DNA of 64,000 nt from Vibrio xiamenensis (GTDB lineage Bacteria > Pseudomonadota > Gammaproteobacteria > Enterobacterales > Vibrionaceae): the NCBI RefSeq assembly GCF_900100015.1, contig NZ_FNDD01000029.1, positions 1 to 64,000 of the forward strand, read 5' to 3'. Positions 6,174 to 14,822 of this stretch are shown here, in pieces. The notes beneath the pieces are model-generated. The model was given only the letters and a program-made list of their open reading frames with translations. It was not told the DNA's origin and ran no database searches. Every line of letters begins with the position of its first letter. Position 1 is the stretch's first letter. The position numbers and the translations under genes are program-made.

Positions 6174-8501
6174 ATGTGTACTAAACATCAAGCATGTTGC
6201 TCTCATCATCAGGTTCCTTCCGAGCAGCCAAGTGCTCATCAACATTCACATTCTTGCAGTTGCGATGACCATCATACACAAGCGCAAAGTCAAACCATGT
6301 CTGACCAAGGATGCGGTTGTGCTGAACACGTATCGGCATGTTCAAGTGGCGATCCCAATAGTGATGACGAGGAACCCGCTAAGGGGACCCTGACTCACAC
6401 TTGGCAAATTCTGGGTATGGATTGCCCATCTTGCGCACGTAAAGTCGAAACCGCGGTCAGTAAGATAGATGGCGTGGAGTCGACACAAGTGCTGTTTGCC
6501 ACCGAAAAATTGGTGGTCAAAACCCATCAAGCAAACTTAAACAGCCAAATTGAAGATGCCATTACTCGTAGTGGTTTTGGATTTACCTCACCATCGGCAT
6601 CTGCGCAGTCAGAGCATTCCCCCCGTTCGTGGCGTCAAAACTTGAGCCAGTATCGTCATATTCTAGCAATTGGTGCTGCTATGTTAATTGGCGCCGTTAC
6701 TCAAACCACTATGCCGCTGGTTAGCCACTGGATATTTGTGCTTACCTGTTTGGTCGGGTTATATCCGGTTGCAAGCAAGGCATTTAAGTTAGCCACATCA
6801 GGCACGCCGTTTGCCATCGAAAGCTTGATGACGGTTGCCGCGCTCGGTGCCTTGTATCTTGGCGAAACCGCAGAAGCGGGGATGGTTTTGCTGCTGTTTC
6901 TCATTGGTGAGGAGTTGGAAGGTTTCGCCGCGGCTAAAGCGCGCAGCGGCGTGCAGGCTCTGATGGCTTTGGTGCCTGATACCGCAAGCAAAATTATCGA
7001 TGGCAAGCGAATGACTGTCGCGGTTAGCGACTTGGCGCCGAACGATATTATTGAAGTTTCGCCGGGGGATCGTTTACCCGCCGATGGCTATTTACTTGAT
7101 GAGTTTGCCAGTTTTGATGAAAGCGCGTTAACTGGCGAATCGGTGCCGGTTGAAAAACGTCGTGAAGAGAGCGTGATGGCTGGCGCGGTTGTAGCAGATC
7201 GCGTGGTGCAAATCTGTGTGACATCCAAACAGGGCGAAAATGCCATTGACCGCATTTTGCACATGATTGAAGAGGCGGATTTACGCAAAGCGCCGATTGA
7301 GCGCTTTTTGGATAAATTCAGCCGTTGGTACACGCCTTTAATGATGTTGGTGGCATTGTTGGTCGTGGTAGTTCCGCCATTATTGTTCGCTCAGAGTTGG
7401 GAAACTTGGGTTTACCGCGGGCTTGCGACACTGCTGATTGCTTGCCCTTGTGCGTTGGTCATCTCAACGCCCGCTGCGATAACCTCAGGCCTTGCGGCAG
7501 CGGCGCGTCATGGGGCGTTAATCAAGGGCGGTGCGGCTCTCGAGCAACTTGGCAAAATTCAGCGCGTGGCGTTTGATAAAACCGGCACCTTAACCCAAGG
7601 TACGCCTCAAGTGACCGATGTGGTTGCGTTTGGCGATATTAAGCGTGAGCAGTTGCTGAATATTGCGTGGGCGCTTGAACTAGGTTCTAAGCATCCGTTG
7701 GCCAAAGCGCTAGTTAGCTATGCTGAGCAAGCCATTGAACCATCACTGCAAGCCACAGACAAACAAGCGCTGCTTGGCAGCGGTGTTCAAGGTGTTATTA
7801 ACGGCAAGCGTTATCAACTGCTCGCGATGAGTAAACTTGAATCGAGCCTAAAGGCTGAGCATCAGCAGCAGTTGGAAACGTGGCAAGCGCAGGCGAAAAC
7901 TATCGCTGTTTTAATCGATGATGCCGACCAAGCTATTGGCGCCATCGCCTTGCAAGATAAGGTGCGCACTGACGCAAAATCGGCCATTCAAGCGCTTAAG
8001 CGCCTCGATATTCAAACCTTGATGCTGACTGGGGACAATGCGAGTAGTGCCAAAGCGCTCAGCGCAGAGTTGGGGCTTGAGTATCAAGCCAATTTGTTGC
8101 CAGAACATAAGGTCGATTACATCAAATCGCTTAGCCAACATGGGCATGTGGCTATGGTTGGTGATGGGATCAACGATGCACCTGCGATGAAAGCGGCGAA
8201 CATTGGTATCGCAATGGGTGGGGGCAGTGATGTCGCACTTGAAACCTCGGATGCTGCCCTGACGCATAATCGGTTGATTGAACTCGCTAACGTGATTGAG
8301 TTGTCGCGTGCAACATCGGCGAATATTCGTCAAAACGTCAGTTTAGCGCTGGGGCTAAAAGGTGTGTTTCTGGTCACCAGTTTACTAGGCATCACCGGGT
8401 TGTGGTTGGCGGTGTTAGCCGACAGCGGGGCAACGGCGTTAGTTACTCTAAATGCACTACGTTTATTGCGCTTTCAAGGTCAGCACACAGATACTCAATA
8501 A
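6174..8501 (+). CDS. zntA: Zn(II)/Cd(II)/Pb(II)-exporting P-type ATPase ZntA
   Basis: The 775-residue P1B-type ATPase exports divalent soft metals across the inner membrane. An N-terminal tail of about 58 residues holds 8 Cys and 9 His. A heavy-metal-associated domain follows with GMDCPSCA (Cys84, Cys87). The membrane CPC motif is at Cys424-Pro-Cys426, the phosphorylation Asp is Asp468 in DKTGTLTQG, and MLTGDNA and GDGINDAPA complete the P domain. AAGGAG precedes the ATG. Control by the ZntR-like promoter just upstream supports zinc/cadmium rather than copper specificity. Confidence 0.95.
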   Translation: MCTKHQACCSHHQVPSEQPSAHQHSHSCSCDDHHTQAQSQTMSDQGCGCAEHVSACSSGDPNSDDEEPAKGTLTHTWQILGMDCPSCARKVETAVSKIDGVESTQVLFATEKLVVKTHQANLNSQIEDAITRSGFGFTSPSASAQSEHSPRSWRQNLSQYRHILAIGAAMLIGAVTQTTMPLVSHWIFVLTCLVGLYPVASKAFKLATSGTPFAIESLMTVAALGALYLGETAEAGMVLLLFLIGEELEGFAAAKARSGVQALMALVPDTASKIIDGKRMTVAVSDLAPNDIIEVSPGDRLPADGYLLDEFASFDESALTGESVPVEKRREESVMAGAVVADRVVQICVTSKQGENAIDRILHMIEEADLRKAPIERFLDKFSRWYTPLMMLVALLVVVVPPLLFAQSWETWVYRGLATLLIACPCALVISTPAAITSGLAAAARHGALIKGGAALEQLGKIQRVAFDKTGTLTQGTPQVTDVVAFGDIKREQLLNIAWALELGSKHPLAKALVSYAEQAIEPSLQATDKQALLGSGVQGVINGKRYQLLAMSKLESSLKAEHQQQLETWQAQAKTIAVLIDDADQAIGAIALQDKVRTDAKSAIQALKRLDIQTLMLTGDNASSAKALSAELGLEYQANLLPEHKVDYIKSLSQHGHVAMVGDGINDAPAMKAANIGIAMGGGSDVALETSDAALTHNRLIELANVIELSRATSANIRQNVSLALGLKGVFLVTSLLGITGLWLAVLADSGATALVTLNALRLLRFQGQHTDTQ

Positions 8502-8525
8502 TTCAATTTAGCTTGGATTATTGAT

Positions 8526-8656
8526 ATGCAACTACATGGTTTGCATTGACTTAAAATGTGATGTAAACCGATTTTATGTGAAAATGTGTATTTCATTGCT
8601 TATTTTGTTGTGATTTGAATCACTAATTGTTGGGGTTGAGTTAGGTATTGTATACT
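8526..8656 (+). promoter_or_regulatory. udp promoter region with CytR-like and CRP-like sites
   Basis: ATGCAAC (8526-8532) and GTTTGCAT (8539-8546) form inverted near-matches to the CytR octamer GTTGCATT. A CRP-like dyad TGTGA-6 bp-TCACT is at 8609-8624, and a -10 TATACT is at 8651-8656 with no convincing -35. In E. coli, udp is controlled by CytR and CRP. The site matches are by eye and the regulator assignment is inference. Confidence 0.55.
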
Positions 8657-8729
8657 TAACGCTATTAAGTACCCAGTGCGTATAAATAGGCAAAATGAAC
8701 GCCTGAACGTGCGATAACAGGAGCCCCCT

Positions 8730-9491
8730 ATGACTCAAGCAGCAGTATTTCACCTTGGCGTAACCGAAGCCGATTTAAATGGCGCGACCTTAGCTATCAT
8801 TCCTGGCGATCCAGCTCGCGTGCAGAAAATTGCCGAACTGATGGACAACCCCGTCTTTCTTGCCAGTCATCGTGAATACACTTTGTACCGCGCTGAACTT
8901 GATGGTAAGTCTGTTGTGGTTTGCTCAACGGGTATTGGCGGTCCATCAACCTCGATTGCGGTGGAAGAGCTGGCGCAACTTGGCGTTCGCACTTTCTTGC
9001 GTGTTGGTACAACCGGTGCCATTCAGCCGCACGTCAATGTTGGTGATATGATTGTGACGACAGGTTCTGTTCGTCTTGATGGCGCGAGTCTGCATTTTGC
9101 ACCGATGGAATTTCCGGCTGTAGCGGATTTTGCCGTCGCGACAGCCATGAAAGAAGCGGTAGAAGAAGCAGGCGCTGGGGTACATATGGGCGTCACTGCA
9201 TCAAGCGATACTTTCTACCCAGGACAAGAGCGTTACGATACATTCAGTGGCCGTGTCGTACGCCGTTTCCAAGGTTCAATGAAAGAGTGGCAAGAGATGG
9301 GCGTATTGAACTTTGAAATGGAATCAGCAACGCTGCTGACCATGTGTGCAAGTTCAGGTTTGCGTGCGGGCTGTGTTGCGGGGGTTATCATCAACCGTAC
9401 TCAGAAAGAGACGCCGGATCACACCACACTTAAAGAAGCCGAAACTCGTTCGATTAAAATTGTGGTCGAAGCTGCGCGTAAACTGCTGTAA
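8730..9491 (+). CDS. udp: Uridine phosphorylase
   Basis: The 253-residue enzyme cleaves uridine with phosphate to uracil and ribose-1-phosphate in nucleoside salvage. N-terminal FHLGVTEADLNGATLAIIPG, the phosphate-binding GDPARV, VCSTGIGGPSTSIAVEEL and the uracil pocket FQGSMKEWQ...NFEMESATLL match E. coli Udp (253 residues). SD AGGAG lies before the ATG. It is monocistronic, with its own terminator. Confidence 0.96.
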   Translation: MTQAAVFHLGVTEADLNGATLAIIPGDPARVQKIAELMDNPVFLASHREYTLYRAELDGKSVVVCSTGIGGPSTSIAVEELAQLGVRTFLRVGTTGAIQPHVNVGDMIVTTGSVRLDGASLHFAPMEFPAVADFAVATAMKEAVEEAGAGVHMGVTASSDTFYPGQERYDTFSGRVVRRFQGSMKEWQEMGVLNFEMESATLLTMCASSGLRAGCVAGVIINRTQKETPDHTTLKEAETRSIKIVVEAARKLL

Positions 9492-9512
9492 TTTTCGACC
9501 AATTGAAACAAT

Positions 9513-9540
9513 AAAAAACCACCGTCAAGGTGGTTTTTTT
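9513..9540 (+). terminator. udp intrinsic terminator
   Basis: The 7-bp stem AACCACC/GGTGGTT with loop GTCAA is followed by seven T residues and preceded by A residues, so it could also serve the minus strand. Confidence 0.9.
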
Positions 9541-9552
9541 GTGCACGGTATT

Positions 9553-10374
9553 TTACTGCGTATCTGGCGTTACGTTGGGCTTGGGAAGCGGTAAATACAA
9601 AGTTTCGGTTAAGTCAGAAAGCATCTGGTCGTAAACTTGGGAAATACTTAGCGATAAGTCAGTGGTGAGTTGGTACAACTCTTCTGCCGACATAGTGAGG
9701 CGTTCACAGTCGCAGATTTCACCCAGTTTGAGCATCGCTTCCGAGCAACTAGGTGACGCGATGGACAACGGGCTAATCAAAGACAGTTGGTTCATTTTTC
9801 GGCGCATTTTATCGCAATGGTATTTGATGCGCAGTTCGCCTTCGTAGCTGTCCACGTCTTGAATCGAAATTCGTAACTGCGTCAGCACTTCCATCGTATC
9901 CAACACCTGTTGCCAATTGAGGTGGTATTCATCACTGAGATCTTCACGGTCGGACTCCACCAACCAAGCCAGCGCCACTTCATCCATTAAAAACATACAA
10001 TGGCGAATGGTTTTGCCATGGATCATCTGGTTGCGGGCGACACTGCGACATTGCCACTCTTTCATCAAACTTTTGAGCTTAAGCTGCAAAATTCGATACA
10101 TAGGTTTGTTATCAAATTGGGCGGTGGCGATGAGGTGATTGCTTTTGTCGATCATCAGATCCTCAATTTGCTCCAGCGCATTGATGCTGGTTTGAGGGGA
10201 TTGGGTTAAAGCATGATGGGTTAAGCTGCGGTGTTGGCGACACAGCAACAGAATTTCTCGAAGTACCACTAACACATCGTATTTACGTTGCAGTGTGGTT
10301 TGGCGTTGTTTAGAGAAATAAAGCAATAATCCGAGAATGCCAAACGAGAGCAGCATAGAGACAACAACGAACAT
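9553..10374 (-). CDS. Hypothetical single-pass membrane protein
   Basis: I do not recognise a characterised family. The 273-residue product has one N-terminal membrane segment (about residues 2-20, VVVSMLLSFGILGLLLYF) followed by a basic stretch, so the helical remainder should be cytoplasmic. The soluble part is rich in Leu, Gln and Cys and looks mostly alpha-helical; no catalytic motif is evident. A strong SD (AAGGAG) precedes the ATG. The gene lies between udp and metG in opposite orientation to udp. Confidence 0.75.
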   Translation of the reverse strand: MFVVVSMLLSFGILGLLLYFSKQRQTTLQRKYDVLVVLREILLLCRQHRSLTHHALTQSPQTSINALEQIEDLMIDKSNHLIATAQFDNKPMYRILQLKLKSLMKEWQCRSVARNQMIHGKTIRHCMFLMDEVALAWLVESDREDLSDEYHLNWQQVLDTMEVLTQLRISIQDVDSYEGELRIKYHCDKMRRKMNQLSLISPLSIASPSCSEAMLKLGEICDCERLTMSAEELYQLTTDLSLSISQVYDQMLSDLTETLYLPLPKPNVTPDTQ

Positions 10375-10540
10375 AACGCACTCCTTTTGCGATAGTGTTA
10401 CTCATTTCAGAGCATTCCATACGTAATAACATGCATGCATCATGCCATTCATTATTTGCAGTTAAACCAATATATTATACTAATAAAAGCCAACTAAATG
10501 CGCCATTTTGGTGCGCTGCGAACTAAACAAGTGAAGGCAA

Positions 10541-10575
10541 TAAAAAAGCCTCGAGACATGACTGCCTCGAGGCTT
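10541..10575 (-). terminator. metG terminator
   Basis: The 10-bp perfect stem AAGCCTCGAG (10546-10555) with CTCGAGGCTT (10566-10575) is followed on the minus strand by six T residues. It lies 20 bp after the metG stop. Confidence 0.88.
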
Positions 10576-10594
10576 GAATTTTCGCAAGTATGGG

Positions 10595-12667
10595 TTACAT
10601 AACGCGCATACCAGGTTGCGCACCTTCGTGTGGCTCAAGAATCCACAGCTCGCTGCCACCAGGGCCTGCGGCGAGGATCATGCCTTCAGACATACCGAAT
10701 TTCATCTTACGTGGTTTAAGGTTTGCTACCACTACGGTGTATTTGCCCACTAAGTCTTCTGCCTTGTATGCGGCTTTGATGCCAGAGAAGACTTGACGCA
10801 TTTCACCGCCGATATCAAGCTGGAATTTCAATAGCTTGTCGGCTTTTGGCACTTCTTCGCACGAGACGATTTTAGCGATGCGCAGATCCACTTTGGCAAA
10901 ATCATCAAATTCGATTTCATCGCCAATCGGGTCTTTGCTGAGTTCGGTTTCTTCACCGGCAAGTTTGGCTTCGGCTTGCTCTTTTGCCGCCATTTCAGCC
11001 GCCGCATCTTCTTTTGATGCTTCGATCATCGCTTCGATATTTTTCGGATCGATACGATTGAACAGAGCCTTAAACTTAGTGATGGCGTGGCCAGTTAATG
11101 GCGTAGCGATACCATCCCAAGTCAGCTCTTCATTTAAGAACGCTTCTGAGCGCGCAGCAAGTGCCGGCATGACTGGTTTCAAGTAGGTGATAAGAACGCG
11201 GAACAAGTTGATACCGACAGAACAGATGTCTTGTAGCTCTTTGTCTTTGCCTTCTTCTTTAGCAACCACCCAAGGGGCTTTTTCGTCAACGTATTGGTTC
11301 GCTTTGTCTGCCAATGCGGTGATTTCACGAATCGCACGACCGAATTCACGAGTTTCAAACAGTTCAGCGATACGCTCTGCCGCTGCAACAAATTCGTTAT
11401 ACAGTGCTGGCTCTGCAAAATCTGCTGATAGCTGACCGTCAAAACGTTTGCTGATAAAGCCTGCATTACGTGATGCAAGGTTAACGATCTTGTTGACCAC
11501 ATCGGCGTTAACACGTTGAGTGAAGTCTTCAAGGTTAAGGTCAAGGTCGTCAATACGGCTGTTCAGTTTGGCGGCGTAGTAGTAACGCAGACACTCGGGA
11601 TCTAAGTGATCGAGGTAAGTACTCGCTTTGACGAAAGTGCCTTTTGATTTTGACATTTTCGCACCGTTAACCGTGACGTAACCGTGGACGAAAACGTTGT
11701 TAGGTTTACGGAAGCCCGAACCTTCAAGCATCGCAGGCCAGAATAGGCTGTGGAAGTAGACAATGTCTTTACCGATAAAGTGGTAAAGCTCAGTGCTGCT
11801 GTCTTTGTTCCAGTATTCATCGAAATCTAGGTCATTACGTTTGTTACATAGGTTTTTGAATGAACCCATGTAGCCAATTGGAGCATCCAGCCAAACGTAG
11901 AAGAATTTGCCCGTTTCACCTGGAATTTCAAAGCCAAAGTAAGGCGCGTCACGAGAGATATCCCATTGTTGCAGGCCTGACTCAAACCACTCTTGCATTT
12001 TATTGGCGGTTTCGCTTTGCAAAGAACCTGAACGAGTCCACTCTTTAAGCATGGTTTCAAATTGTGGCAGATCAAAGAAGAAGTGCTCAGAATCTTTCAT
12101 CACTGGCGTCGCACCAGACACCGCTGATTTTGGATTGATCAGATCTGTCGGGCTGTATGTCTCGCCACACGCATCGCAGTTGTCGCCATATTGATCTTCT
12201 GACTTACATTTCGGGCAAGTGCCTTTAACAAAGCGATCTGGCAAGAACATTTCTTTTTCAGGGTCGAAAAGTTGCGAGATAGTGCGGCTAGAAATAAAGC
12301 CATTTTTCTTTAATTCTAGATAGATATGTGATGCCAGCTCGCGGTTCTCATCGGAATGAGTGCTATGGTAATTATCAAAGCTGATGTCGAAACCGGCGAA
12401 ATCTTTTTGGTGCTCTTCACTGACCGCAGCAATCATTTGCTCTGGAGTGATACCCATCTGTTGAGCTTTAAGCATGATCGGTGTGCCGTGCGCATCGTCA
12501 GCACAGATGAAATTTACAGTGTTGCCTCTAAGACGCTGATAACGAACCCAGATGTCCGCTTGGATATGCTCAAGCATATGACCCAGGTGGATCGAACCAT
12601 TAGCGTACGGAAGGGCACAAGTTACCAACAGTTTCCGTGAAGGAAAGTTTCTTGGATCGTTTGCCAT
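10595..12667 (-). CDS. metG: Methionyl-tRNA synthetase
   Basis: The 690-residue class I synthetase shows the HIGH-type motif in LPYANGSIHLGHMLEH, a zinc knuckle CPKCKSEDQYGDNCDAC, the KMSKS loop GAKMSKSKGTF, and a C-terminal tRNA-binding (EMAP/Trbp111) domain DFAKVDLRIAKIV. The frame is open for 58 more codons upstream, but the extension has no family sequence. The ATG at 12667 (MANDPRNF) gives the normal Vibrio length. It is divergent from mrp, with about 150 bp between the starts. Confidence 0.95.
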   Translation of the reverse strand: MANDPRNFPSRKLLVTCALPYANGSIHLGHMLEHIQADIWVRYQRLRGNTVNFICADDAHGTPIMLKAQQMGITPEQMIAAVSEEHQKDFAGFDISFDNYHSTHSDENRELASHIYLELKKNGFISSRTISQLFDPEKEMFLPDRFVKGTCPKCKSEDQYGDNCDACGETYSPTDLINPKSAVSGATPVMKDSEHFFFDLPQFETMLKEWTRSGSLQSETANKMQEWFESGLQQWDISRDAPYFGFEIPGETGKFFYVWLDAPIGYMGSFKNLCNKRNDLDFDEYWNKDSSTELYHFIGKDIVYFHSLFWPAMLEGSGFRKPNNVFVHGYVTVNGAKMSKSKGTFVKASTYLDHLDPECLRYYYAAKLNSRIDDLDLNLEDFTQRVNADVVNKIVNLASRNAGFISKRFDGQLSADFAEPALYNEFVAAAERIAELFETREFGRAIREITALADKANQYVDEKAPWVVAKEEGKDKELQDICSVGINLFRVLITYLKPVMPALAARSEAFLNEELTWDGIATPLTGHAITKFKALFNRIDPKNIEAMIEASKEDAAAEMAAKEQAEAKLAGEETELSKDPIGDEIEFDDFAKVDLRIAKIVSCEEVPKADKLLKFQLDIGGEMRQVFSGIKAAYKAEDLVGKYTVVVANLKPRKMKFGMSEGMILAAGPGGSELWILEPHEGAQPGMRVM

Positions 12668-12821
12668 ACTTAATTTTCGCTTTCTTGATAGGTATAAAAT
12701 AGATGCCAATATTACCCGATCCAAGTCGCAACTCCAAGCTGTCAAACCAACGAATCCCTTAGTATTTTTGGGGTTCTGGTCAGGATATGTCAGTGTTAGC
12801 ATAGGGATAAAAGGAGGGCGT

Positions 12822-13898
12822 ATGCACCATTTCTCATCCAAGCAAGATTTTTGTGATTGGCTGAACCAGTTTCAGCATTCAAATTTGATCGCCGAGTGGG
12901 CGAGCCAGCCTCATTTCGTCACAGTGGAACCAAGCGGCGAATTTAAAATTCGCTTTCCGTTTGCCAGTGCAGATTTGCCAAGCCAATTAACCGATTGGAT
13001 TGAAAAATCCCAGCGCGAACAGCAAGTGCCGCCGTTTGATTTTTCTGTGGGTATTGATGTCAAAGCGCTCGAAACACCCGTTGAGCAAAGCGTGAATGGG
13101 GTGAAAAACATCATTGCGGTTACATCGGGAAAAGGTGGTGTCGGTAAATCGACGACCGCGGTGAACTTGGCGCTGGCGTTGGCAAAATGTGGCGCTCGAG
13201 TTGGTCTGCTTGATGCGGATGTTTATGGTCCTTCGGTGCCGATGATGATTGGCAAGCAGGACGCGAAACCTGAGGTGCGTGACAATAAATGGATGCAGCC
13301 GGTCGAAGCCCATGGCATTTATAGCCACTCAATCGGTTTTTTAGTCGATAAACAAGAAGCGGCGATTTGGCGCGGCCCGATGGCGTCCAAAGCCTTGGCG
13401 CAATTGCTTAATGAAACCGAGTGGCCAGACTTAGACTATTTAGTGATTGATATGCCGCCGGGCACCGGTGATATTCAGCTTACCTTAGCTCAGCAAATTC
13501 CCGTAACTGGCGCGGTCATCGTCACGACACCTCAAGACCTAGCACTGGCCGATGCCCGTAAAGGCGCCAGTATGTTTGATAAGGTTGAAGTTCCTGTGGT
13601 CGGCATTGTTGAAAACATGAGTTATCACATTTGTAGTCACTGCGGTGAAAAAGAGCACATTTTTGGCGAAGGGGGCGCGGCGAAGATGGCGAGTGAATAC
13701 GGCTTGTCTCTGTTGGCGCAAATTCCTCTGCATATCGATATGCGACAAGATATTGATAACGGTTGTCCGACCGTTGCGGCGCGTCCGGAATCTGAACATA
13801 GCGCACGCTATATCGAACTGGCTCAATCGGTCGCCAGTCGACTGTTTTGGTATGGTACCGCTAAGCCTGATGCAATTTTGTTCACTATGGTTGAATAA
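12822..13898 (+). CDS. mrp: Mrp/ApbC-type iron-sulfur cluster carrier ATPase
   Basis: The 358-residue protein carries the deviant Walker A loop TSGKGGVGKSTTAVNLA, the DADVYGPS switch segment and the C-terminal CSHCGE motif (CxxC) that binds a bridging Fe-S cluster. It belongs to the Mrp/NBP35 family of cytoplasmic Fe-S carriers. SD AAGGAGG (12811-12817) selects the ATG at 12822; the 18-codon upstream extension is not coding. It is paired divergently with metG, as in many enterobacteria and vibrios. Confidence 0.93.
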   Translation: MHHFSSKQDFCDWLNQFQHSNLIAEWASQPHFVTVEPSGEFKIRFPFASADLPSQLTDWIEKSQREQQVPPFDFSVGIDVKALETPVEQSVNGVKNIIAVTSGKGGVGKSTTAVNLALALAKCGARVGLLDADVYGPSVPMMIGKQDAKPEVRDNKWMQPVEAHGIYSHSIGFLVDKQEAAIWRGPMASKALAQLLNETEWPDLDYLVIDMPPGTGDIQLTLAQQIPVTGAVIVTTPQDLALADARKGASMFDKVEVPVVGIVENMSYHICSHCGEKEHIFGEGGAAKMASEYGLSLLAQIPLHIDMRQDIDNGCPTVAARPESEHSARYIELAQSVASRLFWYGTAKPDAILFTMVE

Positions 13899-14077
13899 CC
13901 ATCAATTGCGCCGAAATTAGTTTTTCTGCCCGTTCAAAGCAAGTAATCGTTTGCATGGGCAGATATTGTGCTATTTCAGGAAAACCTTACATTTTCCTGT
14001 ATTCCAGACTAGTATCGACGGGGCTCTGACCCTATAATCAGGCGGTTTATCGAGTTACATCATCGGGTGCAAGAATA

Positions 14078-14719
14078 ATGTCTGATAAAAGTCAGTGCGT
14101 CATAGTCGGGATCGCAGGCGCTTCCGCTTCTGGAAAAAGTCTCATCGCGAGTACCATCTATAACGAACTTCGAGAAAAAGTGGGCGACCATCAAATCGGT
14201 GTGATTACGGAAGATTGCTATTACAACGATCAAAGCCACTTAAGCATGGAAGAGCGTGTAAAGACAAACTACGACCACCCGAATGCCCTTGACCACGATC
14301 TTTTGTGTGAACACCTTGAAGCGTTGGTAAGAGGCGAAGCGGTTGAAGTTCCCGAGTATAGCTACACAGAACATACTCGAACCAGTAACAGCAGAACGCT
14401 GACACCAAAAAAAGTGATCATTTTAGAAGGCATTTTGCTTCTTACGGATCCTCGTCTTCGTGACCTAATGCATGCGACCGTATTTATGGATACGCCGCTT
14501 GATATCTGCTTGCTGCGCCGCGTTAAGCGTGATGTAGAAGAACGTGGTCGTACGATGGACTCGGTATTGAAGCAATACCAAGCCACGGTTCGTCCTATGT
14601 TCATGCAATTCATCGAACCTTCTAAGCAATATGCTGACATCATTGTTCCTCGTGGCGGTAAAAACCGAATCGCGATCGATGTTCTTAAAGCTCACATTGC
14701 AAGACTTTTGAAAGCTTAG
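14078..14719 (+). CDS. udk: Uridine kinase
   Basis: The 213-residue P-loop kinase phosphorylates uridine and cytidine in pyrimidine salvage. The P-loop is GASASGKSLIA, followed by DCYYNDQSHLSMEER and NYDHPNALDHDLL, which form the nucleoside pocket, and RRVKRDVEERGRT near the lid. Length equals E. coli Udk. It follows mrp at 180 bp and ends in its own terminator. Confidence 0.95.
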   Translation: MSDKSQCVIVGIAGASASGKSLIASTIYNELREKVGDHQIGVITEDCYYNDQSHLSMEERVKTNYDHPNALDHDLLCEHLEALVRGEAVEVPEYSYTEHTRTSNSRTLTPKKVIILEGILLLTDPRLRDLMHATVFMDTPLDICLLRRVKRDVEERGRTMDSVLKQYQATVRPMFMQFIEPSKQYADIIVPRGGKNRIAIDVLKAHIARLLKA

Positions 14720-14747
14720 GCACAAGTCGCTTTATTTTTTCCCTGAT

Positions 14748-14778
14748 AAATGGCACTTTGAGTGCCATTTTTCGTTTT
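14748..14778 (+). terminator. udk intrinsic terminator
   Basis: The 10-bp perfect stem AAATGGCACT/AGTGCCATTT with loop TTG is followed by TTCGTTTT. Confidence 0.85.
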
Positions 14779-14822
14779 AGAATCCTATTCTTAGAGGAAT
14801 CTAATTGGACAAGGGAAAGGCG

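Noticed and set aside
12668..12841. 58-residue N-terminal extension of MetG
   Set aside because: Runs through the divergent metG/mrp promoter and the first codons of mrp; no synthetase-like sequence there.
13926..13960. Terminator after mrp
   Set aside because: CTGCCC and GGGCAG can pair but the intervening stem is poor and there is no T-run.
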